40,247 bases of DNA from Desulfobacca acetoxidans (GCA_020722205.1 DYLF01000018.1:1-40247); one strand, 5' to 3'; shown: positions 22,811 through 31,601, counted from the stretch's first letter. Translations and numbers: made by a program. The notes: generated from the letters alone by a model not told the origin.

Positions 22811-24388
22811 CTACAATTCCAAAGGAATGGCCTGGGCCACATGTTCCAGGTCCCGTACCGCCTGGAGACATTCGGGAGTGACGGGGGTATCGGTGGTGAG
22901 GAGGATGATGTTCTGTCCCCGCTCTTTTTCCTGCCCCACCGTCATGCGGGCGATGTTGATGTTATGGCGACCGATGGTGGTGCCGATGGCGCCGATCACG
23001 CCGGGCCGGTCGGTGTTGTAGATGAAAAGCATATGCCCTTCGGGGATGGCCTCCAGCCGAAACTTATTAATGCGCACGATGCGAGGTTCATATTTTCCGA
23101 AAATGGTGCCGGCCAATGAGTTTTCTTCCATGCCGGCCCGCACTGACAAACGGATCAGCGTGGCGAAGTCCTCACTGGTGGCGATTTTTTCTTCGCTCAC
23201 CAGGATTCCCCGGTTGGCGGCCATGGAGGGGGCGTTGACATAGTTGACCTCATCACCCACCACCGGGAAGAGCAGACCCTTAAGGATGGAATGAGTGAGG
23301 GGTTGGGTGTCCAGTTTGGAGACTTCGCCCACATAGGAGACGGTGACCGTGGTGATGGCACCTTCGGTCAATTGGGCCTGGAAGCTCCCCATGGCCTCGG
23401 CCAGGGTCAGATAAGGCCGGAGCTTGGCCAAAGCCTCCCGGCTCAGGGAGGGGGCATTGACTGCATTCATGATGGTGCCATGCAGCAGGTATTCCAAGAC
23501 CTGTTCGCAAATGGCCAGCGAGACGTTGGCTTGCGCTTCTTCGGTGGAGGCGCCCAAATGCGGGGTGCAGATGACGTTGGGGTGGCGGCGCAAGGGAAAA
23601 TCCGGAGGCGGCGGTTCCTGTTCGAAGACGTCCAAGGCAGCCCCGGCCACCTGGCCTTCCTGTAAGGCCGCCAGCAGGGCCTGCTCATCGATGAGGCCAC
23701 CCCGGGCGCAGTTGATTAGGCGCACTCCGGGCTTCATCTTCCGGAAGGCCTCCCGGTTCAGAAGTTTTTCCTTTATTTTTGGGGTATGAATGGTGATGAA
23801 ATCGGAACGGGCCAAGAGTTCATCCAAGGAGACCAGTTCTATTCCGGTGGCCCCGACCGCTTCCTTGCTGATGAAGGGGTCATAGCCCAGTACCCGCATA
23901 TTGAGGCCCAAAGCCCGGGCGGCCACCACCGAGCCGATGCGCCCAACGCCGATAATCCCCAAAGTTTTGTTAAATATTTCGGTACCCTGGAATTTTTTCT
24001 TCTCCCACTTGCCTTCCCGCATGGATTGGGCCGCCTGGGGGACGTTGCGGGCCAGGGCCAGCAAAAGGGTGATGGCGTGTTCGGCGGTGGTGATGGTGTT
24101 GCCGCCGGGGGTGTTCATGACGACGATGCCCCGCTTGCTGGCTGCCGAGATGTCCACGTTGTCCAGGCCCGTGCCGGCGCGCCCCACCACCTTCAGGTGG
24201 GGGGCCGCCTGGATCAGATCAGCGGTCACCTTGGTGGCGCTGCGAATAACCAGGGCATCGGCGTCTCTGATGGCCTGCTTCAACTCCTCCGGGGAGAGGC
24301 CTGGCCGGACGTCCACTGCAATGCTTGGATGGCGCTCAAAAACTGCGATTCCGTCCGGGTGCAGGTTATCGCTGATCAGAACTTTCAT
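22811..24388 (-). CDS. serA: D-3-phosphoglycerate dehydrogenase, long form
   Basis: SerA oxidises 3-phosphoglycerate to 3-phosphohydroxypyruvate, the first step of serine synthesis. The 525-residue length is that of the long form: substrate domain, NAD domain with GIIGVGRIG (144-152), the catalytic Arg in NCARGGLIDE, Glu in FEQEPPP and His in TPHLGAST, then the intervening (ASB) domain and a C-terminal ACT domain (about 450-525, starting GHMLFIYNTDRPGVIG), which usually binds serine for feedback control. Its Shine-Dalgarno lies in the end of the aminotransferase gene, one base away, so the two are cotranslated. Confidence 0.96.
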   Translation of the reverse strand: MKVLISDNLHPDGIAVFERHPSIAVDVRPGLSPEELKQAIRDADALVIRSATKVTADLIQAAPHLKVVGRAGTGLDNVDISAASKRGIVVMNTPGGNTITTAEHAITLLLALARNVPQAAQSMREGKWEKKKFQGTEIFNKTLGIIGVGRIGSVVAARALGLNMRVLGYDPFISKEAVGATGIELVSLDELLARSDFITIHTPKIKEKLLNREAFRKMKPGVRLINCARGGLIDEQALLAALQEGQVAGAALDVFEQEPPPPDFPLRRHPNVICTPHLGASTEEAQANVSLAICEQVLEYLLHGTIMNAVNAPSLSREALAKLRPYLTLAEAMGSFQAQLTEGAITTVTVSYVGEVSKLDTQPLTHSILKGLLFPVVGDEVNYVNAPSMAANRGILVSEEKIATSEDFATLIRLSVRAGMEENSLAGTIFGKYEPRIVRINKFRLEAIPEGHMLFIYNTDRPGVIGAIGTTIGRHNINIARMTVGQEKERGQNIILLTTDTPVTPECLQAVRDLEHVAQAIPLEL

Positions 24389-24389
24389 C

Positions 24390-25538
24390 TCAAGCCTCCT
24401 TGGCTAAAATCTCTTGGGCCGCCCGCAGCCCCACACCCGGCGCCACCGGGTAACCCAAGTCATTGAGCACCACCTCCAGGGCGCCGATGGTTCCCAGGAT
24501 TTCCAGTTCATCGATGTAACCCATGTGGGCGAGGCGGAAGATTTTGCCCTTGGCTTGGGCTTGGCCGCCGGCAATCCAGATGCCGTATTTTTCCCGCAGG
24601 CGGGCCACCACCTGCTGGCCGTCTATGCCCGGTGGGGCCAGCACCGCCGTCAGGACCACCGAAGGATAATCTTTGGCGTACAATTCCAGACCCATGGCCT
24701 GAACAGCGGCCTTGGTGGCGGCGGACAACTTCCGGTTACGAGCGAAGATTTTCTCCAGTCCTTCATTTTTGACGCGGGCCAGTACTTCTTGCAGACCCAA
24801 GACCAAAGTCACCGCGGAGGTGTAAGGGGTCTGGTTCTTGTTCTGTGATTTCAGTTGCTTGGAAAAGTCAAAGTAAAACTTGGGCAAAGTTGAAGTTTTG
24901 ACAAATTCCCAAGCCTTGGGGCTTAAGGCGGCGAAGGCCAAGCCCGGTGGCAGCATCATGGCCTTCTGAGAGCCGGCCACCACCACGTCCAGCTGCCACT
25001 CATCCATGGGCAGCTCATAGCCGCCCAGGGCGGAGATGGCGTCCACCACCAAGACGGTGTTGGGCCGCGGAGTCACCACTTCGGCCAATTGCTTGACTGG
25101 GTGCTGCACACCGGTGGAAGTCTCATTGGCCTGGACGAACACCGCTCTGATTTCCGGGCGGGCGTCCAGGCGCCGGGCCACCTCTTGGGGATCCACGGCG
25201 CGGCCCCACTCCACCGCCAGTCTGTCCACTTTGATTCCATAGACGTTGCATAGTGCTAGCCAGCGCTCGCCAAACTTGCCCCCGTCCACCACCAGGGCCG
25301 TGTCTCCCAACGAGAGGAGGTTGGCCACCGCCCCTTCCATGGCTCCGGTGCCGGTTGAGGCCAGGATCAACACTTCCTGTTCGGTTTGGAAAAGATATTT
25401 CAGACCCTCCCGCACCTGACCCAAGATCTCCATAAACACCGGAGAGCGGTGATGCAGTATGGGTTGCGCCATGGCCAAGCTTGTCTCCGGGGGCACCGGT
25501 GTGGGGCCCGGGGTCAAAAGATACCGTTTCAAGTTCAT
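24390..25538 (-). CDS. Class V aminotransferase (serine-pyruvate / alanine-glyoxylate type), probable serine-pathway transaminase
   Basis: This PLP enzyme of 382 residues starts with the family signature LTPGPTPVPP and has STGTGAMEG (about 61-69) for cofactor phosphate, VVDAISALGG with the PLP-binding Asp (about 164-173) and the Schiff-base Lys in AGSQKAMMLPPGL (about 188-200). It is of the serine-pyruvate/alanine-glyoxylate group, not the classical SerC group. Cotranscription with serA, one base apart, suggests it acts as the phosphohydroxypyruvate or hydroxypyruvate transaminase. The exact substrate cannot be read from sequence. Confidence 0.9.
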   Translation of the reverse strand: MNLKRYLLTPGPTPVPPETSLAMAQPILHHRSPVFMEILGQVREGLKYLFQTEQEVLILASTGTGAMEGAVANLLSLGDTALVVDGGKFGERWLALCNVYGIKVDRLAVEWGRAVDPQEVARRLDARPEIRAVFVQANETSTGVQHPVKQLAEVVTPRPNTVLVVDAISALGGYELPMDEWQLDVVVAGSQKAMMLPPGLAFAALSPKAWEFVKTSTLPKFYFDFSKQLKSQNKNQTPYTSAVTLVLGLQEVLARVKNEGLEKIFARNRKLSAATKAAVQAMGLELYAKDYPSVVLTAVLAPPGIDGQQVVARLREKYGIWIAGGQAQAKGKIFRLAHMGYIDELEILGTIGALEVVLNDLGYPVAPGVGLRAAQEILAKEA

Positions 25539-25607
25539 GCTATTCCCTACCTGGTGAATTTACAGAATATTTCAAAGAGACCGGCTGATCTCCTTCCCGA
25601 ATGTTAA

Positions 25608-25636
25608 TTTTTATTTGCTTTCTGGACGGCTGTCAA
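25608..25636 (-). promoter_or_regulatory. Predicted promoter of the aminotransferase-serA operon
   Basis: On the minus strand a perfect TTGACA (25631-25636) is 17 bases from TAAAAA (25608-25613); the start would be near 25601, about 63 bases before the aminotransferase ATG. Confidence 0.65.
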
Positions 25637-25831
25637 GCTATGTGGCAGAAAAATTGAGGAATTAGATGCTAGCCACATTCCTCGCGGGCTTTGAGAGCTT
25701 AGGATTTATCGTGAGGGATTTTTTATTTTAAGGGGTCTTAAAGAAACTTTATTCACTGACCGATAATAAAGACGTTCATAACTTAATTTGCCAACAAGTT
25801 ATTTTTTCCTCAAAAATTTTTAAAATTCTGC

Positions 25832-25861
25832 TTGACAGAGTGGTTTGGGGGCGCATAAAAT
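25832..25861 (+). promoter_or_regulatory. Predicted promoter of the outer-membrane protein gene
   Basis: TTGACA (25832-25837) and TAAAAT (25856-25861) are 18 bases apart. Transcription would start near 25868, just before the structured leader. The part of the gap between 25637 and 25831 is A/T-rich and shows no gene. Confidence 0.6.
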
Positions 25862-25879
25862 GTTTTAACCCTTAGAGGG

Positions 25880-25951
25880 TTTTGGGCATGGATACCCAGG
25901 AAAGGAGGGATGGACTGAGGGTCCATGGGGGGTTAAGGCCCAAAAATTTTT
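25880..25951 (+). promoter_or_regulatory. Structured 5' leader with two competing hairpins before the outer-membrane protein gene
   Basis: TTTTGGGC (25880-25887) can pair with GCCCAAAA (25938-25945), followed by ATTTTT, like a weak attenuator. Inside it, GGGTCCAT (25919-25926) can pair with ATGGATACCC (25888-25897, two-base bulge), or its GTCCAT part with ATGGAC (25910-25915). The two choices exclude each other, as in a regulatory switch. It does not match any riboswitch consensus I know. Confidence 0.45.
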
Positions 25952-25973
25952 AAAGATTAAGGGGGATGAGGTT

Positions 25974-26792
25974 ATGAAAAGGGTAGTTCCGATGGTGGCT
26001 TTGCTGCTGGTGGTGGCCTTGCTGGTTTGGCCCACGGCAGGTAAAGCGGAGATGTATGTGGAAGGCTATATGGGGGCCAGTTTTGCCTCACCGGTGGGCG
26101 AAAAACTTGATATGGCCACACCCGGTGGTGCAGGGACCAACGGAGGTTGGAGGGGTAGCGGAGATTTCGATGGCGATGTCGACCCGGCTTTTTTGGGCGG
26201 CGGCAAACTGGGCTACTGGTTTGTCAAAGAGGGTTTTTTAGGGTACAATTACCCCGATTGGGCTAAGTACTTCGGCGTTTACTTTGACTTATCCTACCAC
26301 AGGATCCCGGTCCGACGCGATGACCTTGCCTTCCAGAGGTTTCAACCTTTGCCGGTAATAAATTTCATAAATAATAACATTTCGATGGACGGCACGGCCT
26401 TAACCCTGGCCTTCATGTTTGCCGGCCGTTACGGTTTTTTGCCTGATTCCGAAGTGCCTTTCGGCCGTTTGCAACCTTACGTGGCGGTGGGGCCGGCAAT
26501 CTTGATTTCCTCTCAGAGGCCTACTATTCATCTCAACGTTGCGGGGAATCCCGATGGGCTTGGTATGGATTCTCGCTACCAGACTTCGACCGACGTTGCC
26601 TTGGCCGTGGAAACCGGCTTGCGCTATCTGGCTTTTAAGAATGTCTCCTTAGACCTCAGCTTCAAATACCGGTTTGCGCAGCCCCAATATCGCTTTGAAA
26701 TGATCGACAGTCGGGCGGAGCATTTCGATGTGGACTACAACCCCACCTACCACCTCTTCAGCGTGCAGGTGGGGGCGGCTTATCACTTCTAA
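25974..26792 (+). CDS. Outer-membrane beta-barrel protein
   Basis: The 272-residue protein begins with a signal peptide (MKR, then hydrophobic residues to about 20, probable cut after GKA near residue 24). The mature part alternates polar and aromatic strands typical of an 8- to 10-strand barrel and ends with Phe (VQVGAAYHF), the signal for outer-membrane insertion. Segments such as FGRLQPYVAVGPAI and TGLRYLAFKNVSLDLSFKYRF resemble OmpW/OmpA-like small barrels. The exact family and cargo are unknown. It is a single-gene unit with its own promoter, a structured leader and a strong terminator. Confidence 0.85.
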   Translation: MKRVVPMVALLLVVALLVWPTAGKAEMYVEGYMGASFASPVGEKLDMATPGGAGTNGGWRGSGDFDGDVDPAFLGGGKLGYWFVKEGFLGYNYPDWAKYFGVYFDLSYHRIPVRRDDLAFQRFQPLPVINFINNNISMDGTALTLAFMFAGRYGFLPDSEVPFGRLQPYVAVGPAILISSQRPTIHLNVAGNPDGLGMDSRYQTSTDVALAVETGLRYLAFKNVSLDLSFKYRFAQPQYRFEMIDSRAEHFDVDYNPTYHLFSVQVGAAYHF

Positions 26793-26825
26793 CTTTCTGA
26801 CTTGAGGTAAAAAATTACAAACGGC

Positions 26826-26853
26826 AAGGCGGCCCAGGTGGCCGCCTTTTCTT
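26826..26853 (+). terminator. Intrinsic terminator after the outer-membrane protein gene
   Basis: AAGGCGGCC (26826-26834) pairs perfectly with GGCCGCCTT (26840-26848) around a 5-base loop, then TTCTT. It lies 34 bases past the stop codon. Confidence 0.88.
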
Positions 26854-26923
26854 ATGGGGAGCAACGGTGGGCGGGATTACTTTTCAGTTCTCCCAGAGGG
26901 AGGAAAAGTGGTGTTGACTAGCT

Positions 26924-27050
26924 GACCTCGGCTGTTCTTTCAAAGTGAGGGGGACCGTCATCCCCGGGTGTTAGAAGGCGCCTGCTTTACGCTTAAGGGT
27001 TTGGTCGCCGAAATGACCAAAAGGCGTGAGGGCCGGCGATAGCTGAGGTC
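26924..27050 (+). ncRNA. Candidate structured leader RNA (riboswitch-like) before the TerC/YjbE gene
   Basis: GACCTCGGCT (26924-26933) and AGCTGAGGTC (27041-27050) form a 10-bp closing stem (one G-U) around 107 bases. Inside are GGGGA/TCCCC (26950-26954 with 26961-26965), TTGGTC/GACCAA (27001-27006 with 27015-27020, perfect), and ACGCTT/AGGCGT (26989-26994 with 27022-27027), which encloses the previous hairpin. The gap of about 90 bases to the ATG could hold an expression platform. YjbE/TerC genes are often preceded by the yybP-ykoY manganese riboswitch, and a separate terC RNA motif has been described, but I do not see the yybP-ykoY core GGGGAGUAG here. The type is therefore unassigned. Confidence 0.6.
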
Positions 27051-27142
27051 TTTTAAGATACGAAACTGATATATTTAAAATCGGGGCTGGAAATTTGAAG
27101 CTATTCAGGGCGGGGCAAAAATCTTCTTAACGGGGCAGACCA

Positions 27143-27919
27143 ATGGATTTGGCCGCCTGGGGACTGGACCGGCTGGATGGGGCCTTTGTCCTCGGAATTG
27201 TCAACATAATCATCATTGACCTGATCCTGGCCGGCGACAACGCCGTGGTCATCGCCATGGCAGTACGGGCCCTGCCCCGCCGAAAAAGGCAGACGGGTAT
27301 TGTCCTGGGGGCGGGGGCGGCGGTGCTCCTGCGGGTGGGGCTCACCTTTTTTGTGTCCCAACTCCTGGAAGTGTCGTTGGTCAAGCTGGCGGGAGGGGTG
27401 CTCATCGCCTGGATCGCCGTCAAGCTCTTTCTGGAGGGCGCCCCGGAGCAGTCCGACAAGGAAGCAAAAACCCTTTGGCAGGCCATCCGGCTCATCGTCA
27501 TTGCCGATCTCACCATGAGTCTGGACAACATACTGGCGGTGGCCGGGGCGTCGCACGGCAACCTGTTTCTTTTGCTCTTCGGCTTGGGGCTGTCCATTCC
27601 CCTGGTGGTGTTCACCAGCAACCTGCTCTCCCTGCTCATGGATCGCTATCCCATCGTCACTTATCTCGGCGCCGCGGTGCTGGGCCGGGTGGCGGCCGAG
27701 ATGATCTTTACCGATCCCGTGGTGGAGCGCTGGTTGTTGCCGCCCACCTGGTTTAAATATATCATGGAGGCAGTGTTTGCCGTGGGCGTCATCATCGTCG
27801 GGAAGCTGTGGATCAGATTCGTTTACCGCAAGGCGGAGATTTCAGAAACATCAGCCCTGGACAGCGGCCAGGCGTCACCTGAGACTCCTGGAGGTAAGCG
27901 AGGGACATGGCCATACTGA
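27143..27919 (+). CDS. TerC/YjbE-family integral membrane protein (probable metal exporter)
   Basis: The 258-residue protein has about seven hydrophobic helices and the two family signatures with paired Asp-Asn, LILAGDNAVVIAMA (about 28-41) and DLTMSLDNILAVAGA (about 122-136). In this family they line a metal site; several members export manganese. The C-terminal 30 residues are polar. The start ATG 27143 has only a weak GGGG ribosome binding site. The last 13 bases overlap the following kinase-BON gene, and a long structured leader precedes it, which fits riboswitch control by a metal; the ligand here is inference. Confidence 0.9.
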   Translation: MDLAAWGLDRLDGAFVLGIVNIIIIDLILAGDNAVVIAMAVRALPRRKRQTGIVLGAGAAVLLRVGLTFFVSQLLEVSLVKLAGGVLIAWIAVKLFLEGAPEQSDKEAKTLWQAIRLIVIADLTMSLDNILAVAGASHGNLFLLLFGLGLSIPLVVFTSNLLSLLMDRYPIVTYLGAAVLGRVAAEMIFTDPVVERWLLPPTWFKYIMEAVFAVGVIIVGKLWIRFVYRKAEISETSALDSGQASPETPGGKRGTWPY

Positions 27920-28707
27920 CTATCTCCCGGGAGTACGGCAGCGGCGGCCGGGATATCGGGCGCCGAGTGGCTGAACGCTTGGGTTATCAATATGTGGACA
28001 AGGAACGACTGTTCCGGGAGCTGGAGCAGGTTGGTAACCGCTGGGGACGACTAGCCCGGGAATTGGATGAAGTCTGCCCTACCCTCTGGGAGCGCCACGA
28101 CTGGGAATATCATGGCTATCTGGCGCAACTTGAGGCCCTCATTATGGAATATGCAGCTCGGGACAAGGTGGTGATCATCGGCCGCGGCGGCTCCTTTCTC
28201 CTGGGCGGGACGCCCCATTGCCTGCGGGTGCGTCTGGTCGCTCCCCTGGCCGTCCGCCTGGAACGCGTCATGGTGCGGGAGAGCTTAAGCCGGCAAGCCG
28301 CCGAACGGCTGATCACCCAAGTGGACAGAGATCGGGCTAGTTATTTGAAAATAAATTACGGCGAAGGGGAGAAAGGCCTAGCTTATGATCTGGTCCTGGA
28401 CACCGGTCGCCTGTCTTATGACCAAACTGCAAAGGTCCTGGTGGAGGCCCTGAAGGAAAGGGAACCTTTGGCCACTGGCCAAGTCAGGGCCGCCTTGGCT
28501 ACCCTGGCTTTGGCCTACCGCCTCAAGGCCAGAATAGCCACCGACCCCCGGCTTCTGGTGCCTACGCTCAAGGTCGCCGTCGAGGGGGATACCCTGATTG
28601 TCTCCGGCATTATCCACCACCCCAAAGAGAGCCACCTCATCCGGGAACTTTCCCGACAGGTGGCCGGCGACCGGCCGGTGCGTCTGAACCTGCACCATCG
28701 GGTGTGA
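27907..28707 (+). CDS. Cytidylate-kinase-like protein with C-terminal BON-like domain
   Basis: Residues 1-190 form a cytidylate-kinase-like P-loop domain (AAA_26 type): ISREYGSGGRDIGRRVAERL at 6-25, YVDKERLFREL, VIIGRGGSFLL (about 89-99) and RVRLVAP. Such proteins are widespread but their substrate is mostly unknown. Residues about 203-262 (AYRLKARIATDP..., EGDTLIVSGIIHH) resemble a BON domain, usually a lipid- or ligand-binding module of stress proteins; no signal peptide is present, so it would be cytoplasmic here. Translation is coupled to the TerC gene through a 13-base overlap, with GGAGG upstream. The combination suggests a role in the same metal or envelope stress response. Confidence 0.82.
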   Translation: MAILTISREYGSGGRDIGRRVAERLGYQYVDKERLFRELEQVGNRWGRLARELDEVCPTLWERHDWEYHGYLAQLEALIMEYAARDKVVIIGRGGSFLLGGTPHCLRVRLVAPLAVRLERVMVRESLSRQAAERLITQVDRDRASYLKINYGEGEKGLAYDLVLDTGRLSYDQTAKVLVEALKEREPLATGQVRAALATLALAYRLKARIATDPRLLVPTLKVAVEGDTLIVSGIIHHPKESHLIRELSRQVAGDRPVRLNLHHRV

Positions 28708-28833
28708 ACCGTGAGTCGTTGATCAATGGCCCTGACCCCAAACCTTGACCCCCTTCTTTCCGCTGATAGCCACAGTCTCTCGGGCGGCGGGCGGGGGGTA
28801 AGGTGAGGGAAAAAGTAGGCAAAGGAGGCTCTT

Positions 28834-29616
28834 ATGAACTACCAGGAGGCTGCCCGGCAACTTAAAGAAGCCCTGCGCCTGCGTAGCGAACCCCTGGGGG
28901 TATCATTTTTAACGGCAGAAGATGCCTTTCCGGGCAAAGCCCGCCGTCCCTCCCAGGTGTTTGGCAAGAAGGTTACCATCTGCCAGGGCGTCACTATGGC
29001 TCGGCTGTACGGCTGGCCTGTACTCCTTACGCGGGATGACCTCATCTGTGTGCCCGGCATGTTGGCCTTTGGTTTCGCCCCCGTGGCCGAACCTGGTCAG
29101 GAACTGGCGCAGCTCATGTGCGAAGTGGGCTTTCACCAGGACATAGAACCGGCCCGGCAAGAAGCGACCGTCTTGGTGCGCTTCGCCCCCGGGGAAATCA
29201 GCGCCGTTTATCTCTCTCCTTTGGAGCGCTTGGCCATCGACCCGCACGTGGTGGTGGTTTACGGTAATCCCGCTCAGATCATGCGCCTCGTCCAGGGAGC
29301 TGTCTTTAGTCTCAGGGAGCGTGTCCGGGGGGACTTCGGCGGCAAGGTGGAGTGCAGCTCCTACCTGGTCGGCCCGCAGCGGGACGGTTCCCCCCGGGTG
29401 GCCATCCCCGGCTTGGGGGACCGCATCTTCTCCATGACTCAGGATGATGAGCTGGTATTCAGCTTCCCCACCGGCCTGCTGCCGGCGGTACTCAAAGGCC
29501 TCACAGAGGCTGCCCGCCGGATCGGCGCCCGCTACCCCGTTACTTTTTATCAAAATTTTTCTCCTGAATTCCCGCCGCCCTATAAAGAGCGGGCCGAAAA
29601 ATGGGGAATTGCTTAA
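28834..29616 (+). CDS. DUF169 family protein
   Basis: The 260-residue soluble protein has the DUF169 pattern: YQEAARQLKEALRLRSEPLGV at the start, an internal Cys in TICQGV (about 49-54) and LICVPG (about 69-74), FAPGEISAVYLSPLE (about 111-125), and YGNPAQIMRLVQGA (about 149-162), CSSYLVG (about 179-185), GDRIFSMTQDDELVFSFP. The family is found mostly in anaerobes and methanogens and has no settled function. A strong AGGAGG precedes the ATG. It follows the kinase gene by 126 bases and may be independent of it. Confidence 0.88.
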   Translation: MNYQEAARQLKEALRLRSEPLGVSFLTAEDAFPGKARRPSQVFGKKVTICQGVTMARLYGWPVLLTRDDLICVPGMLAFGFAPVAEPGQELAQLMCEVGFHQDIEPARQEATVLVRFAPGEISAVYLSPLERLAIDPHVVVVYGNPAQIMRLVQGAVFSLRERVRGDFGGKVECSSYLVGPQRDGSPRVAIPGLGDRIFSMTQDDELVFSFPTGLLPAVLKGLTEAARRIGARYPVTFYQNFSPEFPPPYKERAEKWGIA

Positions 29617-29708
29617 GTTATAATATATAATTTTTTATTCCACTCAGATGGCCATTACCTCCTAATTACTGGTCACTGCTCACTAGCTATTGAAAACGGT
29701 ATTCGCCC

Positions 29709-31481
29709 ATGGTTGACAGCGCTCCTTTACAATTCCGGCCGCTGGCCTTCCGGGTGCTGGAGGAGCGTTATCTGCGACGGGACCCGGAGGGCCGAATAGT
29801 GGAAACCCCGGAGGAACTGTTCCGCCGCGTGGCCCGGGGAGTAGCTGCGGCTGAGGCCCGCTATGGCGGCGCCAAAGCGGTGGCCCGCCGAACCGAGGCC
29901 TTTTATCAGGCTATGGCCACGGGCAAATTTCTCCCCAACACCCCTACCCTGATGAACGCCGATCTGCCGCAGGGCCAATTGGCGGCCTGCTTCGTCATCC
30001 CGGTAGAGGATGACATGAAGAGCATCATGGAGGCCGCCCGGGACATGGCCCTCATCCACCAGACGGGCGGCGGCACCGGCTTTTCTTTCAGCCGCCTGCG
30101 CCCCAAAGGGGACCAGGTGCGGAGCACCGGCCGCATTGCCTCCGGACCAGTGGGGTTCATGCGCATCTTTGATATCACCACCGAAGTGGTCAAGCAGGGT
30201 GGGCGTCGCCGTGGGGCCAACATGGGCATTTTGCACGTCAGCCACCCTGACATCCTGGAATTCGTGGCTGCCAAGGCAGAGCCGGACAAGTTTACCAACT
30301 TTAATCTCTCGGTGGGGGTGACCGATGACTTCATGGCGCAGGTGGAGGGAGACGGCTTGTTTCCCCTCATTAACCCTCGCACGGGTCAGGAGGTCAAGCG
30401 CCTGCCGGCCAGGGAAATCTTTGCTGCCATCTGCCGCTTTGCCCACCAAACCGGGGATCCCGGCCTCCTTTTTCTGGATGCCATTGAACGCGCCAATCCC
30501 ACCCCGGAATTAGGGCGTCTGGAAGCTACCAATCCCTGCGGGGAACAGCCCCTCCTGCCCTATGAATCTTGCAACCTCGGGTCCATCAACTTGGCCTGCC
30601 TGGTGCGTCGGGGAGAGCTGGACTGGGACGAATTGGACTACCTGGTTCGCTTGGGCGTGACTTTTCTGGATGATGTCATCGACCAAAGCCACTACCCCTT
30701 GGCCCAGACCAGCGCCATTACCTGGGCCAACCGCAAAATCGGCTTGGGCGTCATGGGCTTGGCGGACATGTTCATTCACTTGGGAATTCCCTACGATTCC
30801 TCTGAAGCCCTGACCCAGGCTGACAAGGTCATGGAGCGCATCCAGGCGAAAGCCGTGGCCCACTCCGAGACCTTGGCCAAGGAACGCGGCCCTTTCCCCA
30901 ATTTTTATATCAGCCGCTGGCGTAAAGAAGGCCATCCTCCCCGCCGAAACGCCACCGTCACCACCATCGCCCCCACCGGCACCATCAGCCTGATTGCCGG
31001 AGTAAGCAGTGGTATTGAACCTCTCTTTGCCGTTGCTTACCGGCGTCGCGCTCTGGAAGGAGAGGAATTTGATGAAATCCACCCTCTCTTTGCCCAAAAA
31101 GTTCGAGAGGCAGGAATCCCAACAGAAGACTGGCTGCCGCAGGTGCGGTTGAGTGGCCGCGTTCGGCCCCTAACCAGTTTGCCCGCAGAACTCCGCCGAC
31201 TTTTCCCTACCGCCTTCGAAGTGAGTCCTGAGCACCAGATTCTGATGCAGGCCGCCTTTCAGCGCCATGTGGACAATGCCGTCTCCAAAACCATCAACCT
31301 GCCGACGGAGGCCACCGTGGCCGAGGTGGCCGAGGCCTTCCGACTGGCCCATCGCCTGGGACTAAAGGGCCTGACCGTGTATCGCTACGGCTCCCGGCCG
31401 GGGCAGGTTCTCAGCCTGCCAGAGGAGGGTCTTACCCTGTCCCATGAGGTGGGCGAAGAATGCCGTCAATGCTCGGTATAA
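29709..31481 (+). CDS. nrdJ: Class II (adenosylcobalamin-dependent) ribonucleotide reductase, short form
   Basis: NrdJ reduces ribonucleotides to deoxyribonucleotides with a radical generated from coenzyme B12, so it works without or with oxygen. The 590-residue protein carries PNTPTLMNA (76-84), Cys94 in AACFVIP, the active-site N275-P-C277-G-E279 block, the YESCNLGSINL stretch after it, APTGTISLIAG, and a C-terminal redox pair Cys585/Cys588 (ECRQCSV). There is no N-terminal ATP-cone. No clear ribosome binding site was noted, and the upstream 29617-29708 is A/T-rich. The cobalamin adenosyltransferase at 17052 would supply the cofactor. Confidence 0.95.
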   Translation: MVDSAPLQFRPLAFRVLEERYLRRDPEGRIVETPEELFRRVARGVAAAEARYGGAKAVARRTEAFYQAMATGKFLPNTPTLMNADLPQGQLAACFVIPVEDDMKSIMEAARDMALIHQTGGGTGFSFSRLRPKGDQVRSTGRIASGPVGFMRIFDITTEVVKQGGRRRGANMGILHVSHPDILEFVAAKAEPDKFTNFNLSVGVTDDFMAQVEGDGLFPLINPRTGQEVKRLPAREIFAAICRFAHQTGDPGLLFLDAIERANPTPELGRLEATNPCGEQPLLPYESCNLGSINLACLVRRGELDWDELDYLVRLGVTFLDDVIDQSHYPLAQTSAITWANRKIGLGVMGLADMFIHLGIPYDSSEALTQADKVMERIQAKAVAHSETLAKERGPFPNFYISRWRKEGHPPRRNATVTTIAPTGTISLIAGVSSGIEPLFAVAYRRRALEGEEFDEIHPLFAQKVREAGIPTEDWLPQVRLSGRVRPLTSLPAELRRLFPTAFEVSPEHQILMQAAFQRHVDNAVSKTINLPTEATVAEVAEAFRLAHRLGLKGLTVYRYGSRPGQVLSLPEEGLTLSHEVGEECRQCSV

Positions 31482-31601
31482 TTAAATAAACCCTACCCCG
31501 GCGGGGCCGAAAACTGATAAAGTGCAGGTAAGGATAAAGCGCCCGTCGGCGACTAGACCCAATATGCTTTTAGCTAAGTACTTATAGGAGGTTATGACAC
31601 G

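Noticed and set aside
25643-25660. TGGCAGAAAAATTGAG as a second sigma-54 promoter
   Set aside because: The -12 GC is replaced by GA, and it is over 300 bases from the next plus-strand gene, which has its own sigma-70 type promoter.
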